Part shown: piece after piece, positions 19,501 to 27,330 of the stretch
Numbering within the stretch: the stretch's first letter is position 1
Layout: each line of letters opens with the position of its first letter
Source of the DNA: Omnitrophica bacterium GWA2_41_15
Lineage (GTDB): Bacteria > Omnitrophota > Gorgyraeia > Gygaellales > Profunditerraquicolaceae
Length of the DNA stretch: 43,856 nt
Reading direction: 5' to 3'
Assembly: GCA_919902445.1 (NCBI GenBank)
Contig: CAKKQZ010000011.1
Span: forward strand, 12,783 to 56,638
The notes under the pieces: model-generated
The model's database searches: none
What the model saw: the letters and a program-made list of their open reading frames with translations, nothing else
What the model was told of the DNA's origin: nothing
Translations under genes and position numbers: made by a program

Positions 19501-19814
19501 AATGGTTCGTAAATTATGGTTTTTTTTCTGGAAAAAAATTTTATAAATGTGCGAAAACCTTGAGTGGAAACTAACTGCCAGGCTTTATTTGCAGGAAAAA
19601 ACTCCAGGATTGAATGGTCTTTATCTTTTATGCCGAAGCTGGATATGGCCTGTCCTCGGTTAACATAGAAAGTCCACATTGGTATGCCGTATTTTCCGGC
19701 AATCCCGGGGAAGAAGTTGGCAAAGGGTTTTGAAAAATTGTAATTCTCAATTACAAATTCGCCTTCCTTAAAAAGGCAATAATTAGGTTTTTTTTCTTTA
19801 ATTTTCTTCTGCAT
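16581..19814 (-). CDS. Cellobiose-phosphorylase-like giant glycosidase/phosphorylase (GH94-related)
   Basis: 1077 aa; [61 protein letters not shown]...[21 protein letters not shown] typical of large proteins annotated cellobiose phosphorylase. Confidence 0.78.
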   Translation of the reverse strand: [1077 protein letters not shown]

Positions 19815-19877
19815 TTTTCTTGTCTGGTTAATTGACTAAGACATTTTACACAATTTAGCGCTTTTGTCCATACTTTT

Positions 19878-19939
19878 TTAATGAGTGCATAACTTACGGA
19901 GTACTCGCTTGCGCTCGTTACGACGTAAGTTATTTGCAC
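19878..19939 (-). repeat. Family B bulged palindrome, copy B1
   Basis: GTGC-ATAACTTAC...GTAAGTTAT-TT-GCAC, flanked by TTAATGA (reverse of TCATTAA). Confidence 0.88.
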
Positions 19940-19947
19940 GAATTAAC

Positions 19948-19971
19948 CCAGCCCCTGCACGCGGGGGCTGG
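19948..19971. repeat. Inverted repeat CCAGCCCC/GGGGCTGG between family B copies
   Basis: 8-bp perfect arms 19948-19955 and 19964-19971. Confidence 0.75.
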
Positions 19972-19983
19972 GGAGGTTCGGTA

Positions 19984-20026
19984 GCATAACTTACAAACAC
20001 GTTTAGTGTGAGTAAGTTATCTGCGC
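19984..20026 (-). repeat. Family B bulged palindrome, copy B2
   Basis: GC-ATAACTTAC AA ACAC GTTTA GTGT GA GTAAGTTAT-CT-GCGC. Confidence 0.85.
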
Positions 20027-20060
20027 GAATTATTGAGTACATAAAGTTTCTATTAGCGAA

Positions 20061-20165
20061 ATCCCGTGTAAGCGGATGATCCCTGCATCTTGCTTTACAA
20101 GGGAACGGCGGGAGAAGTTCAGCCGCATCTTGTTTTCCTAAGGTAGTAGCGGGGAGGCCTTAGAC
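20061..20165. other. Unassigned structured-RNA-like intergenic segment
   Basis: Nested arms CCC/GGG, TGTAAGC/GCTTTACA, GATG/CATC, followed by CTAAGG/CCTTAG hairpin; no ORF. Confidence 0.35.
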
Positions 20166-20199
20166 ACAACTTGCCTTTAGCAGTGATGTATTGAGAATC

Positions 20200-20258
20200 G
20201 GGGACACCCTTCGCTTCAGGTCCAAGGGTGTCCCTGCTTCATGTCCAAGGGGGTCCCT
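20200..20258. repeat. Family A repeat (GGGACACCC...GGGTGTCCC...GGGGGTCCC)
   Basis: Inverted arms 20201-20209/20226-20234. Confidence 0.8.
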
Positions 20259-20264
20259 AATATA

Positions 20265-20293
20265 TTGACTTTTTGGAAGAAGGGTGATATTAT
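20265..20293 (+). promoter_or_regulatory. Sigma70-type promoter TTGACT-N17-TATTAT for gatCAB
   Basis: -35 at 20265, 17-nt spacer, -10 at 20288, 25 nt before the gatC ATG. Confidence 0.75.
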
Positions 20294-20317
20294 AACAGAC
20301 TAATATACCGGAGGGGT

Positions 20318-20605
20318 ATGGCAATAGATAAAAAAACAGTTGAATATGTTGCTCATTTGGCGCGTATCGAGCTTAAATCTCAGGAGTTAGAAAAACTCTC
20401 CCAGCAACTGCAGGATATCCTTAATTTTGTCGATAAGCTTAAAGAGATTAACATCAAGGATATTGCTCCTACAAGCCATATCCTGCCTATAAATAACGTG
20501 TTAAGAGAAGATATTCCTAAGGATTCGTTAGCCCCTAAAGATGCGCTCATCAATGCACCAGCCCAAGAAGGAAGCTTCTTTGTTGTCCCGAAGGTAATCG
20601 AATAA
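20318..20605 (+). CDS. gatC: Asp-tRNA(Asn)/Glu-tRNA(Gln) amidotransferase subunit C
   Basis: [34 protein letters not shown]...; next to gatA/gatB. Confidence 0.96.
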   Translation: MAIDKKTVEYVAHLARIELKSQELEKLSQQLQDILNFVDKLKEINIKDIAPTSHILPINNVLREDIPKDSLAPKDALINAPAQEGSFFVVPKVIE

Positions 20606-20607
20606 AA

Positions 20608-22047
20608 ATGGAACTTTATAAATTAACCGCTCACGAACTTATCAAAAAATTAAAAAATAAAGAAACCTCTGCGCAAGAGATTTTATCTTCACTAACAATA
20701 AGGATTAAAGAAATAGATTCAAAAGTTAACGGCTATGTCAGGCGCTCGAAAGAAAATATGGACAGTCCCCTCGTTCGCTCCGAGAACGATTCTCACTCGG
20801 GGACAGTCCCTATTTCGGTTAAGGACAATATCTGCACAGAAGGCCTTAATACCGAATGTTGCTCCAAAATATTAGGCGGGTTCAATCCTCCTTACGACGC
20901 TACTGTAATCAAAAAATTAAAAGAGGCAGGCATGCCGATATTTGGCTTAAAGACCAATATGGATGAGTTTGCCTTTGGTTCATCTACTGAAAACTCTTCC
21001 TTCGGCCCTACCCATAATCCATGGAATCTGGAGTGTGTCCCCGGAGGCTCCTCAGGAGGTTCTGCAGCAGTAGTCTCAGCTGATGAAGCGATATGGGCAT
21101 TAGGCTCTGATACAGGAGGTTCTATCCGCCAGCCGGCAGCATTTTGCGGGGTTGTGGGCTTAAAACCTACTTACGGAAGGGTCTCTCGTTATGGTTTAAT
21201 TGCCTTTGCATCAAGCCTTGACCAGATCGGGCCCATTACCAAGGATGTGGAGGATTGCGCTCTATTGATGAATATTATCAGCGGTTATGACCCTAATGAT
21301 TCAACATCCTCAGATACCGATGTCCCTGATTATGCAAAAGCACTGGTAAATGATGTAAAAGGGATAAAAATAGGAATTCCAAAAGAATACTTTGTTCAAG
21401 GGCTAGACCCGGAGGTTAAGTCAATAATAGAAGAAGCTATAAATAAGTTAAAAACCCTTGGGGCTTCATCCAAAGAAGTATCTTTACCCCACACGCAATA
21501 CGCCGTTCCCGTATATTATATTATTGCAACGGCTGAGGCAAGTTCAAATCTTGCAAGATTTGACGGAGTGCAATACGGTTTCAGGTCTGGAGGGCTAACC
21601 CTCATTGAGATGTATAAAAAAACGCGCCAAGAAGGATTTGGCGAGGAAGCAAAAAGAAGGATTATATTAGGGGCTTTTTCCTTGTCACACGGCTATTACG
21701 ACGCATATTATTTACGCGCCTTAAAGGTCCGTACTCTCATAAAACAGGATTTTGACGCGGTCTTTAAAGATTTCGATTGTATTATTACCCCTACCTCTCC
21801 AACTGCGGCATTTAAAATCGGAGAAAAAGTGGCTGATCCTTTAAAAATGTATCTTTCTGATATTTACACGATATCCGTAAACCTGGCGGGGTTACCCGCG
21901 GTATCTATCCCATGCGGTTTTACTAAAAAAGGTTTACCCGTAGGATTACAAATTTTGGCCAAACCTTTTAACGAAGAAATGCTTTTCAGGGTTGCCCATA
22001 CTTATGAGGAAAATAGCGAATGGCATAAAATGAAGCCGAAGGTTTAA
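20608..22047 (+). CDS. gatA: Asp-tRNA(Asn)/Glu-tRNA(Gln) amidotransferase subunit A
   Basis: [11 protein letters not shown]..., [70 protein letters not shown]. Confidence 0.97.
   Translation: MELYKLTAHELIKKLKNKETSAQEILSSLTIRIKEIDSKVNGYVRRSKENMDSPLVRSENDSHSGTVPISVKDNICTEGLNTECCSKILGGFNPPYDATVIKKLKEAGMPIFGLKTNMDEFAFGSSTENSSFGPTHNPWNLECVPGGSSGGSAAVVSADEAIWALGSDTGGSIRQPAAFCGVVGLKPTYGRVSRYGLIAFASSLDQIGPITKDVEDCALLMNIISGYDPNDSTSSDTDVPDYAKALVNDVKGIKIGIPKEYFVQGLDPEVKSIIEEAINKLKTLGASSKEVSLPHTQYAVPVYYIIATAEASSNLARFDGVQYGFRSGGLTLIEMYKKTRQEGFGEEAKRRIILGAFSLSHGYYDAYYLRALKVRTLIKQDFDAVFKDFDCIITPTSPTAAFKIGEKVADPLKMYLSDIYTISVNLAGLPAVSIPCGFTKKGLPVGLQILAKPFNEEMLFRVAHTYEENSEWHKMKPKV
20760..20812. repeat. Family A palindromic repeat inserted in frame in gatA
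   Basis: GGACAGTCCCCTCGTTCGCTCCGAGAACGATTCTCACTCGGGGACAGTCCCTA; encodes [17 protein letters not shown]. Confidence 0.88.
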
Positions 22048-22048
22048 T

Positions 22049-23482
22049 ATGGAATATGAAGTAGTTATTGGACTTGAGGTCCACCTGCATTTAAATACAA
22101 AGACAAAGGCATTCTGCGGCTGCAAAGCGGAATTTGGCAAAGAGCCGAATACTCAGGTATGCCCTGTATGCCTTGGATTTCCCGGCTCACTCCCTGTTTT
22201 TAATAAGACCGTTTTGGATTATGCTATCAAGGCCGCGCTTGCCTTGAATTGCAAGGTTCAGGAATATACAAAGTTTGACCGGAAGAATTATTTTTACCCG
22301 GACCTTCCTAAGAATTATCAAATATCCCAGTACGATTTACCTTTGTCGAAGGAAGGATTCCTGGATATTGATCTGGATGGCAAAAATAAACGTATTGGCA
22401 TAACGCGGGTGCATATGGAGGAAGACGCCGGTAAACTCATACACCGAGAGAAGGTGAGCCTGGTAGATTTCAACCGCACAGGAATCCCCCTTCTTGAGAT
22501 AGTCAGCGACCCGCATTTAAATTCACCGCAGGAGGCATACGAATACCTCTCTACTTTGAAAAGTACAATTCAATACCTGGATGTTTCCGACTGCGATATG
22601 GAAAAGGGGTCTTTACGCTGCGACGCAAACATTTCTTTAAGAAAGGCAGGCGAAAAAGAATTAGGGAGAAAAACAGAATTAAAGAATATGAATTCATTTA
22701 AAGCAGTTAAAGGCGCGCTATCTTTCGAAATACAGCGGCAGGAAGGATTATTAGATGAGGGCAAAAATATAGTTCAGGAAACAAGGCTCTGGGATCCAGG
22801 TGCTCAAGAAACCGCACCTATGCGCGCAAAAGAAGGGGCTCAGGACTATCGTTATTTTCCCGAACCGGATCTGCCGCCGCTTATAATCAGCAAAGAGAAA
22901 ATAGAAGAGATAAGAAAAACCATCCCTGAGTTGCCGAAGCAAAAATTCCTGCGTTTTATAAAAGACTACGGGTTATCTGCTTATGACGCAAAGATACTCG
23001 TTGCTTCAAAAAAAGGCGCTGATTTTGCAGAGGAATGCATGAGGGAATATCGCGGCAGCGATAAGAAAATGATTGTAAACTGGCTTATCGGCCCGGTCTC
23101 CTCCGAAGCAAATGCGAAGAACTGCGCGATTTCAGATTTAAAAGTAGCTGCAAAGGATTTGATAGAATTAGTTGGTTTCATAGAAAAAGATGAGATCTCT
23201 AACCTTTCGGCGAAAGTCGTGCTCACTGAAATGATTAACTCAGGTTTGCCGGCGCTAAAAATAATGAAAGAAAATAATTTAATCCAGATTTCAGATGCGA
23301 AGGCGTTGAATGCCATCATTGAAGAAGTTATAAAAGAGAATGAAAAATCTGTAAATGATTTTAAGTCAGGCAAAGAAGCGGCCTTGATGTTTTTGGTGGG
23401 GCAGGCGATGAAAAAAAGCGCTGGTAAGGCAAATCCGAAAACAGTCAAGAAAATGATAAAAGGGAGGCTGGCCAATGCGTAA
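22049..23482 (+). CDS. gatB: Asp-tRNA(Asn)/Glu-tRNA(Gln) amidotransferase subunit B
   Basis: YEVVIGLEVHLHLNTKTKAFCGC..., VCPVCLGFPGSLPV, DFNRTGIPLLEIVSDP. Confidence 0.97.
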   Translation: MEYEVVIGLEVHLHLNTKTKAFCGCKAEFGKEPNTQVCPVCLGFPGSLPVFNKTVLDYAIKAALALNCKVQEYTKFDRKNYFYPDLPKNYQISQYDLPLSKEGFLDIDLDGKNKRIGITRVHMEEDAGKLIHREKVSLVDFNRTGIPLLEIVSDPHLNSPQEAYEYLSTLKSTIQYLDVSDCDMEKGSLRCDANISLRKAGEKELGRKTELKNMNSFKAVKGALSFEIQRQEGLLDEGKNIVQETRLWDPGAQETAPMRAKEGAQDYRYFPEPDLPPLIISKEKIEEIRKTIPELPKQKFLRFIKDYGLSAYDAKILVASKKGADFAEECMREYRGSDKKMIVNWLIGPVSSEANAKNCAISDLKVAAKDLIELVGFIEKDEISNLSAKVVLTEMINSGLPALKIMKENNLIQISDAKALNAIIEEVIKENEKSVNDFKSGKEAALMFLVGQAMKKSAGKANPKTVKKMIKGRLANA

Positions 23483-24737
23483 GAAGGTCCTCGCCATTTT
23501 AATTTCAGGGTTAGTAATCTTTACATTTGTTTCACTTGCCATTTCGGGAGTAGAAAAAAAGAAAAAAGACGATTTATACCGTCAGGTGGAACTTTTTGCC
23601 GATTCTCTGGCAATTGTACAAAATGAATACGTTGAGGAGGCAAAGTCAAAAGACCTGATATATGGCGCATTGAAAGGGATGCTTGCAGCGTTAGACCCTC
23701 ACAGCCAGTTCATGGACCCTGATACGTATAACGAGTTGAAGGTAGACACCGAAGGAAAGTTCGGAGGTTTAGGAATTGAGATTACCATAAAAGACGGGCT
23801 TTTGACCGTAGTGACCCCCATCGAAGATACCCCGGCATGGAAGGCCGGTATAAAAACCAATGACCGGATTGTAAAGATCAATAACGAGATAACGCGCGAT
23901 ATGAGCCTTTCTGAGGCGGTTAAAAAAATGAGGGGTAAGCCGGGAGAGGCAGTAATTCTTACGATATTACGGGAATCTGAGAAAAGGATTTTAGAATTTA
24001 AGATTGTGCGCGATATAATTAAGATCAAGGGTATAAAAGAAGCAAGGATTTTAGAAGAGGGCATTGGCTATATTCGGCTGATTGAATTCAGGGAAAATAC
24101 CCCGCAGGATATAAATATCGTTTTAGACAAACTCATCAAAGAAGGAATGGCCGGGCTCATCCTTGACTTACGCAATAATCCGGGCGGCCTTTTGGATGTG
24201 GCGGTAAAAGTAGCTGAGAGGTTTATTGAAAAGGGTAAAATAGTAGTTTATACAAAGGGCAGGCAGCCCTCACAGAACATAGAATTCATTTCCCGCTCCT
24301 CTCATCCCCTGCTTAATCTGCCAATGGTGATATTGATTAATGAGGGCTCAGCTTCCGGCAGCGAGATAGTAGCCGGGGCCCTGCAGGATTACAGGCGCGC
24401 AATAATATTAGGGACGAAATCTTTCGGAAAGGGCTCAGTGCAGACTGTCATTCCTTTAAGTGACGGTTCGGCATTGAGGCTGACTACCAGTAAATATTTT
24501 ACTCCTTTGGGAAAAGTAATCCATGGAAAAGGCGTAATGCCCGATATTGTAGTTGAAGACGGAAGGATTGAACTTGCAAAAGCCCCAGAGAAAGCCGAAG
24601 TTTCAGAAAATGTATTTGAAGAGATAAAAAGTGCGCAAATTCCGGCGAAGGAAGAAAAGCCTTTTGATTATAAATCTGATAATCAGATTATGCGCGCAGC
24701 GGATATATTAAAAGCTGTTAAATTTTACAAGAAATAA
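23475..24737 (+). CDS. ctpA: S41 family C-terminal processing peptidase
   Basis: PDZ plus LILDLRNNPGGLLDVAV, INEGSASGSEIVAGALQDY, GTKSFGKGSVQTVIPL. Confidence 0.95.
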   Translation: MRKKVLAILISGLVIFTFVSLAISGVEKKKKDDLYRQVELFADSLAIVQNEYVEEAKSKDLIYGALKGMLAALDPHSQFMDPDTYNELKVDTEGKFGGLGIEITIKDGLLTVVTPIEDTPAWKAGIKTNDRIVKINNEITRDMSLSEAVKKMRGKPGEAVILTILRESEKRILEFKIVRDIIKIKGIKEARILEEGIGYIRLIEFRENTPQDINIVLDKLIKEGMAGLILDLRNNPGGLLDVAVKVAERFIEKGKIVVYTKGRQPSQNIEFISRSSHPLLNLPMVILINEGSASGSEIVAGALQDYRRAIILGTKSFGKGSVQTVIPLSDGSALRLTTSKYFTPLGKVIHGKGVMPDIVVEDGRIELAKAPEKAEVSENVFEEIKSAQIPAKEEKPFDYKSDNQIMRAADILKAVKFYKK

Positions 24738-24753
24738 AGATTTTAGTGAAAAG

Positions 24754-25533
24754 ATGCTGCGGCTAACTTTTTATAAGCTTGTTATCGGATTCTTGCTCCT
24801 TGTAATAATTATTATGGCGGTATTTATTTCTGTGAGCAGGCCAAAAAAAGCCCCACCGGTTCAAATCCCTAAGGTAAAGTGGAAGATTGCCATAGTGATT
24901 GATGATTGGGGATACACTTTAAAAAATATGCCGATAATGGATAATATAAAATATCCGCTAACTGCGGCTGTATTGCCTAATCTGCCTTATTCATCAAGAG
25001 TTGCAAAAGAATTATATGAACGCGGATTTGAAGTTATCCTACATTTACCCATGGAGCCAAAAGAGAAATATGCCTTGGAAAAGAATACAATTTTAATATC
25101 CATGGGCGAAGAAACTATCAAAAAGATTATCGCAGAGGCCTTGTCCAGTGTCAGTTATGCTAAAGGAGTTTCAAATCATCAGGGCTCTCGGGCAACCGAA
25201 GACCCCCGGATAATGGAGGTTGTTTTCAGGGAATTGAAAAAGAGGCGCCTGTATTATCTTGACAGTTTTGTAAGCCGTAATTCTGCCTGCACTGATTTGG
25301 CGCATAAGATGCATTTGCCGATTGCAAAAAGGGATATTTTCTTGGATAACTTTGAGGATCCGGTTTATATAAAACTCCAGATGAAAAAACTTAAAAATAA
25401 GGCCAGGATGCATGGTGAAGCTATAGGCATAGGCCATGACCGCAAAAATACTTTAAAAGTGATAAGCGAGGTAATGCCGCAGCTTGAAAAAGAAGGGTAT
25501 AGGTTTGTATTTTTATCGGAGCTTGAGAGATGA
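24754..25533 (+). CDS. Divergent polysaccharide deacetylase family protein (YibQ-like)
   Basis: KIAIVIDDWGYTLKN, AAVLPNLPYSSRVAKELYERGFEVILHLPMEP, GVSNHQGSRATED. Confidence 0.9.
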   Translation: MLRLTFYKLVIGFLLLVIIIMAVFISVSRPKKAPPVQIPKVKWKIAIVIDDWGYTLKNMPIMDNIKYPLTAAVLPNLPYSSRVAKELYERGFEVILHLPMEPKEKYALEKNTILISMGEETIKKIIAEALSSVSYAKGVSNHQGSRATEDPRIMEVVFRELKKRRLYYLDSFVSRNSACTDLAHKMHLPIAKRDIFLDNFEDPVYIKLQMKKLKNKARMHGEAIGIGHDRKNTLKVISEVMPQLEKEGYRFVFLSELER

Positions 25534-26543
25534 ACGTACTGGGCATAGAGACATCATGCGATGAAACTTCTGTGTCCATAGTCAGGGATGGGAAAGAGGT
25601 TCTTTCTAACACAGTCAGCTCAAGCGAAAAGTTTCACAAAATATACGGCGGAATTGTTCCGGAGATTGCTTCGCGTATGCAGCTTGAGGCAATAACAGCT
25701 GTTAGCGATTTGGCGATAAAAGAAGGCGCGATAATGCTGAAAGATATAGACTTGATAAGTGTTACCAGCGGGCCCGGGCTTTTCGGTTCTTTGTTAACAG
25801 GAATATCATTTGCTAAAGCCCTAAGCGCCAGTTTACATATTCCGCTTTTAGGAGTGAATCACATCCATAGCCACATCTATGCCAATTTTTTAAATGGGGC
25901 TGGAGTAAAACTTCCGTTTGTGGCATTAGTAGTCTCAGGAGGGCACACAAGTTTATTTTATGTGATGGACTTTGATAAAATAGAAATACTCGGAGAAACT
26001 CAGGATGATGCCTGCGGAGAGGCATTCGATAAGGTAGCAAAAATTTTAGGGCTAGGTTATCCCGGAGGGCCGCATATAGAAAAAATGGCCCTGCGAGGCA
26101 ACCCCGAAAAATTTAAATTCCGATGTTCGGGGACAAAAAGGCCGCTTGATTTCAGCTTCAGCGGAATAAAGACAGGGGTGTTATATTATCTTAGAGATAC
26201 GGGAAGCGGGATACGGGGTCGGGGATCCGTTATCCGTTACCCGCTACCCTTAGTTAAAGACATCGCTGCTTCTTTTCAAGAAACGGTCATAGATGTGCTT
26301 ATTCGGAAATCATTTCATGCATGTAAAGCAAAAAAGGTAAACCGCCTGGTTGTGGGTGGAGGAGTGGCCGCAAATAATAGAATGAGGGGATGTTTTTTTG
26401 AAGCGGCGAAAGATTCCGGTTTTAAGTGTTGGTTTCCAGCAAAAGAACTTTGTACGGATAATGCGGCGATGGTCGCGGGGTTTGGCTATCAATTATTTAA
26501 AAAAGGTAAAATTTCTGGTTTAGATTTATCCCCCTTCGCATAA
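25530..26543 (+). CDS. tsaD: tRNA N6-adenosine threonylcarbamoyltransferase TsaD
   Basis: NVLGIETSCDETSVSIV, GVNHIHSHIYANFL, VVSGGHTSL, VGGGVAANNRMR, CTDNAAMVAGFG. Confidence 0.97.
   Translation: MNVLGIETSCDETSVSIVRDGKEVLSNTVSSSEKFHKIYGGIVPEIASRMQLEAITAVSDLAIKEGAIMLKDIDLISVTSGPGLFGSLLTGISFAKALSASLHIPLLGVNHIHSHIYANFLNGAGVKLPFVALVVSGGHTSLFYVMDFDKIEILGETQDDACGEAFDKVAKILGLGYPGGPHIEKMALRGNPEKFKFRCSGTKRPLDFSFSGIKTGVLYYLRDTGSGIRGRGSVIRYPLPLVKDIAASFQETVIDVLIRKSFHACKAKKVNRLVVGGGVAANNRMRGCFFEAAKDSGFKCWFPAKELCTDNAAMVAGFGYQLFKKGKISGLDLSPFA
26201..26250. repeat. Palindromic in-frame insert in tsaD
   Basis: GGGAAGCGGG...CCCGCTACCC (9/10 paired), with inner ATACGG/CCGTTAT; encodes GSGIRGRGSVIRYPLP. Confidence 0.6.
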
Positions 26544-26665
26544 GACCACGTGTATGTATGTGTATGTCCGCCACAATACGTGGAGGATCCGCCATGAATT
26601 ATGGCTGAAATGCGAAGAAAGAGCTGCTTCGGGGGATGTCACTGGATGGGCAAGCCCGTGGGGGT
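26531..26665 (+). repeat. Family C palindromic composite, diverged copy over the tsaD stop codon
   Basis: CTTCGCATAAGACCAC, TCCGCCAC/GTGGAGGA, TCCGCCATGAATTATGGCTGA, GGGCAAGCCCGTGGGG; CTTCGCA (26534) / TGCGAAG (26611). Confidence 0.8.
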
Positions 26666-26708
26666 GCCCCATCTGCTCAATTAAATTAAGTCAAGGGAGG
26701 TGATCGAT

Positions 26709-27158
26709 ATGCTTAGCGACGCTCAGATTATCTTTCGTTTAATTTTAAGCGTATTCTTAAGCGGATTAATAGGCCTTGAGCGCCAAATGCATAAGCGCAC
26801 AGCAGGCCTGCGCACCCACATATTAGTATCTATGGGTTCCTGTCTTATCATGTTGACATCCTTCTATGTTTTTGATATATATAAAGATAAAGCTTCCATA
26901 GACCCTGCGCGGATAGCAGCCGGAGTAATCACGGGTATAGGTTTCTTAGGGGCGGGCGCAATTATCAGGGACAGAGCAGAAGTAAAAGGTTTGACTACGG
27001 CGGCCAGTCTTTGGGTTGTTGCAGGCATAGGTTTAGCTGTGGGGTGCGGTTTTAGCAAGGCAGCTATATATTCAACTGTATTAACACTAATAATCCTTTT
27101 CCTTTTAAGGCGGCTGGAAAGCATTATATTTTTTGAAGATAAGGATACGCGCAGATAA
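26709..27158 (+). CDS. MgtC/SapB family membrane protein
   Basis: LSGLIGLERQMHKRTAGLRTHILVSMGSCLIML..., GVITGIGFLGAGAIIRDRAEVKGLTTAASLWVVAGIGLAVG. ATG 26709 with GGGAGG SD preferred. Confidence 0.93.
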   Translation: MLSDAQIIFRLILSVFLSGLIGLERQMHKRTAGLRTHILVSMGSCLIMLTSFYVFDIYKDKASIDPARIAAGVITGIGFLGAGAIIRDRAEVKGLTTAASLWVVAGIGLAVGCGFSKAAIYSTVLTLIILFLLRRLESIIFFEDKDTRR

Positions 27159-27203
27159 CTTACGTCGTAACGAGCGTAAGCGAGTACTCCGTAAGTTATG
27201 CGG
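27149..27203 (+). repeat. Family B bulged palindrome, copy B3 (contains the MgtC-like stop codon)
   Basis: GCGC-AG-ATAACTTAC...GTAAGTTAT-GCGG; loop nearly identical to the B1 complement. Confidence 0.88.
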
Positions 27204-27211
27204 TTGAACCT

Positions 27212-27263
27212 ATCCTTGATACGAAACGACGACATTTGAATTTGAATCTTACGTATCAAGGAT
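27212..27263. repeat. 12-bp perfect inverted repeat ATCCTTGATACG/CGTATCAAGGAT
   Basis: Arms 27212-27223 and 27252-27263; sits between B3 and B4. Confidence 0.88.
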
Positions 27264-27269
27264 TAATTC

Positions 27270-27319
27270 ACACATTGACTTACTCATACTGGCGTATTCG
27301 TAAGTCAAGTGTTCATTAA
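27270..27319 (+). repeat. Family B bulged palindrome, copy B4
   Basis: ACAC-A-TTGACTTAC TCATACTGGCGTATTC GTAAGTCAA-GTGT TCATTAA; part of a 62-bp identity with 32976-33037. Confidence 0.92.
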
Positions 27320-27330
27320 GGAGGTGTGGC

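Noticed and set aside
19878-20026. Possible CRISPR array from repeated ATAACTTAC motifs
   Set aside because: Units are palindromic hairpins at irregular spacing, with no constant repeat/unique spacer pattern and no cas genes.
22981-23475. 164-aa minus-strand ORF
   Set aside because: Shadow ORF of gatB.
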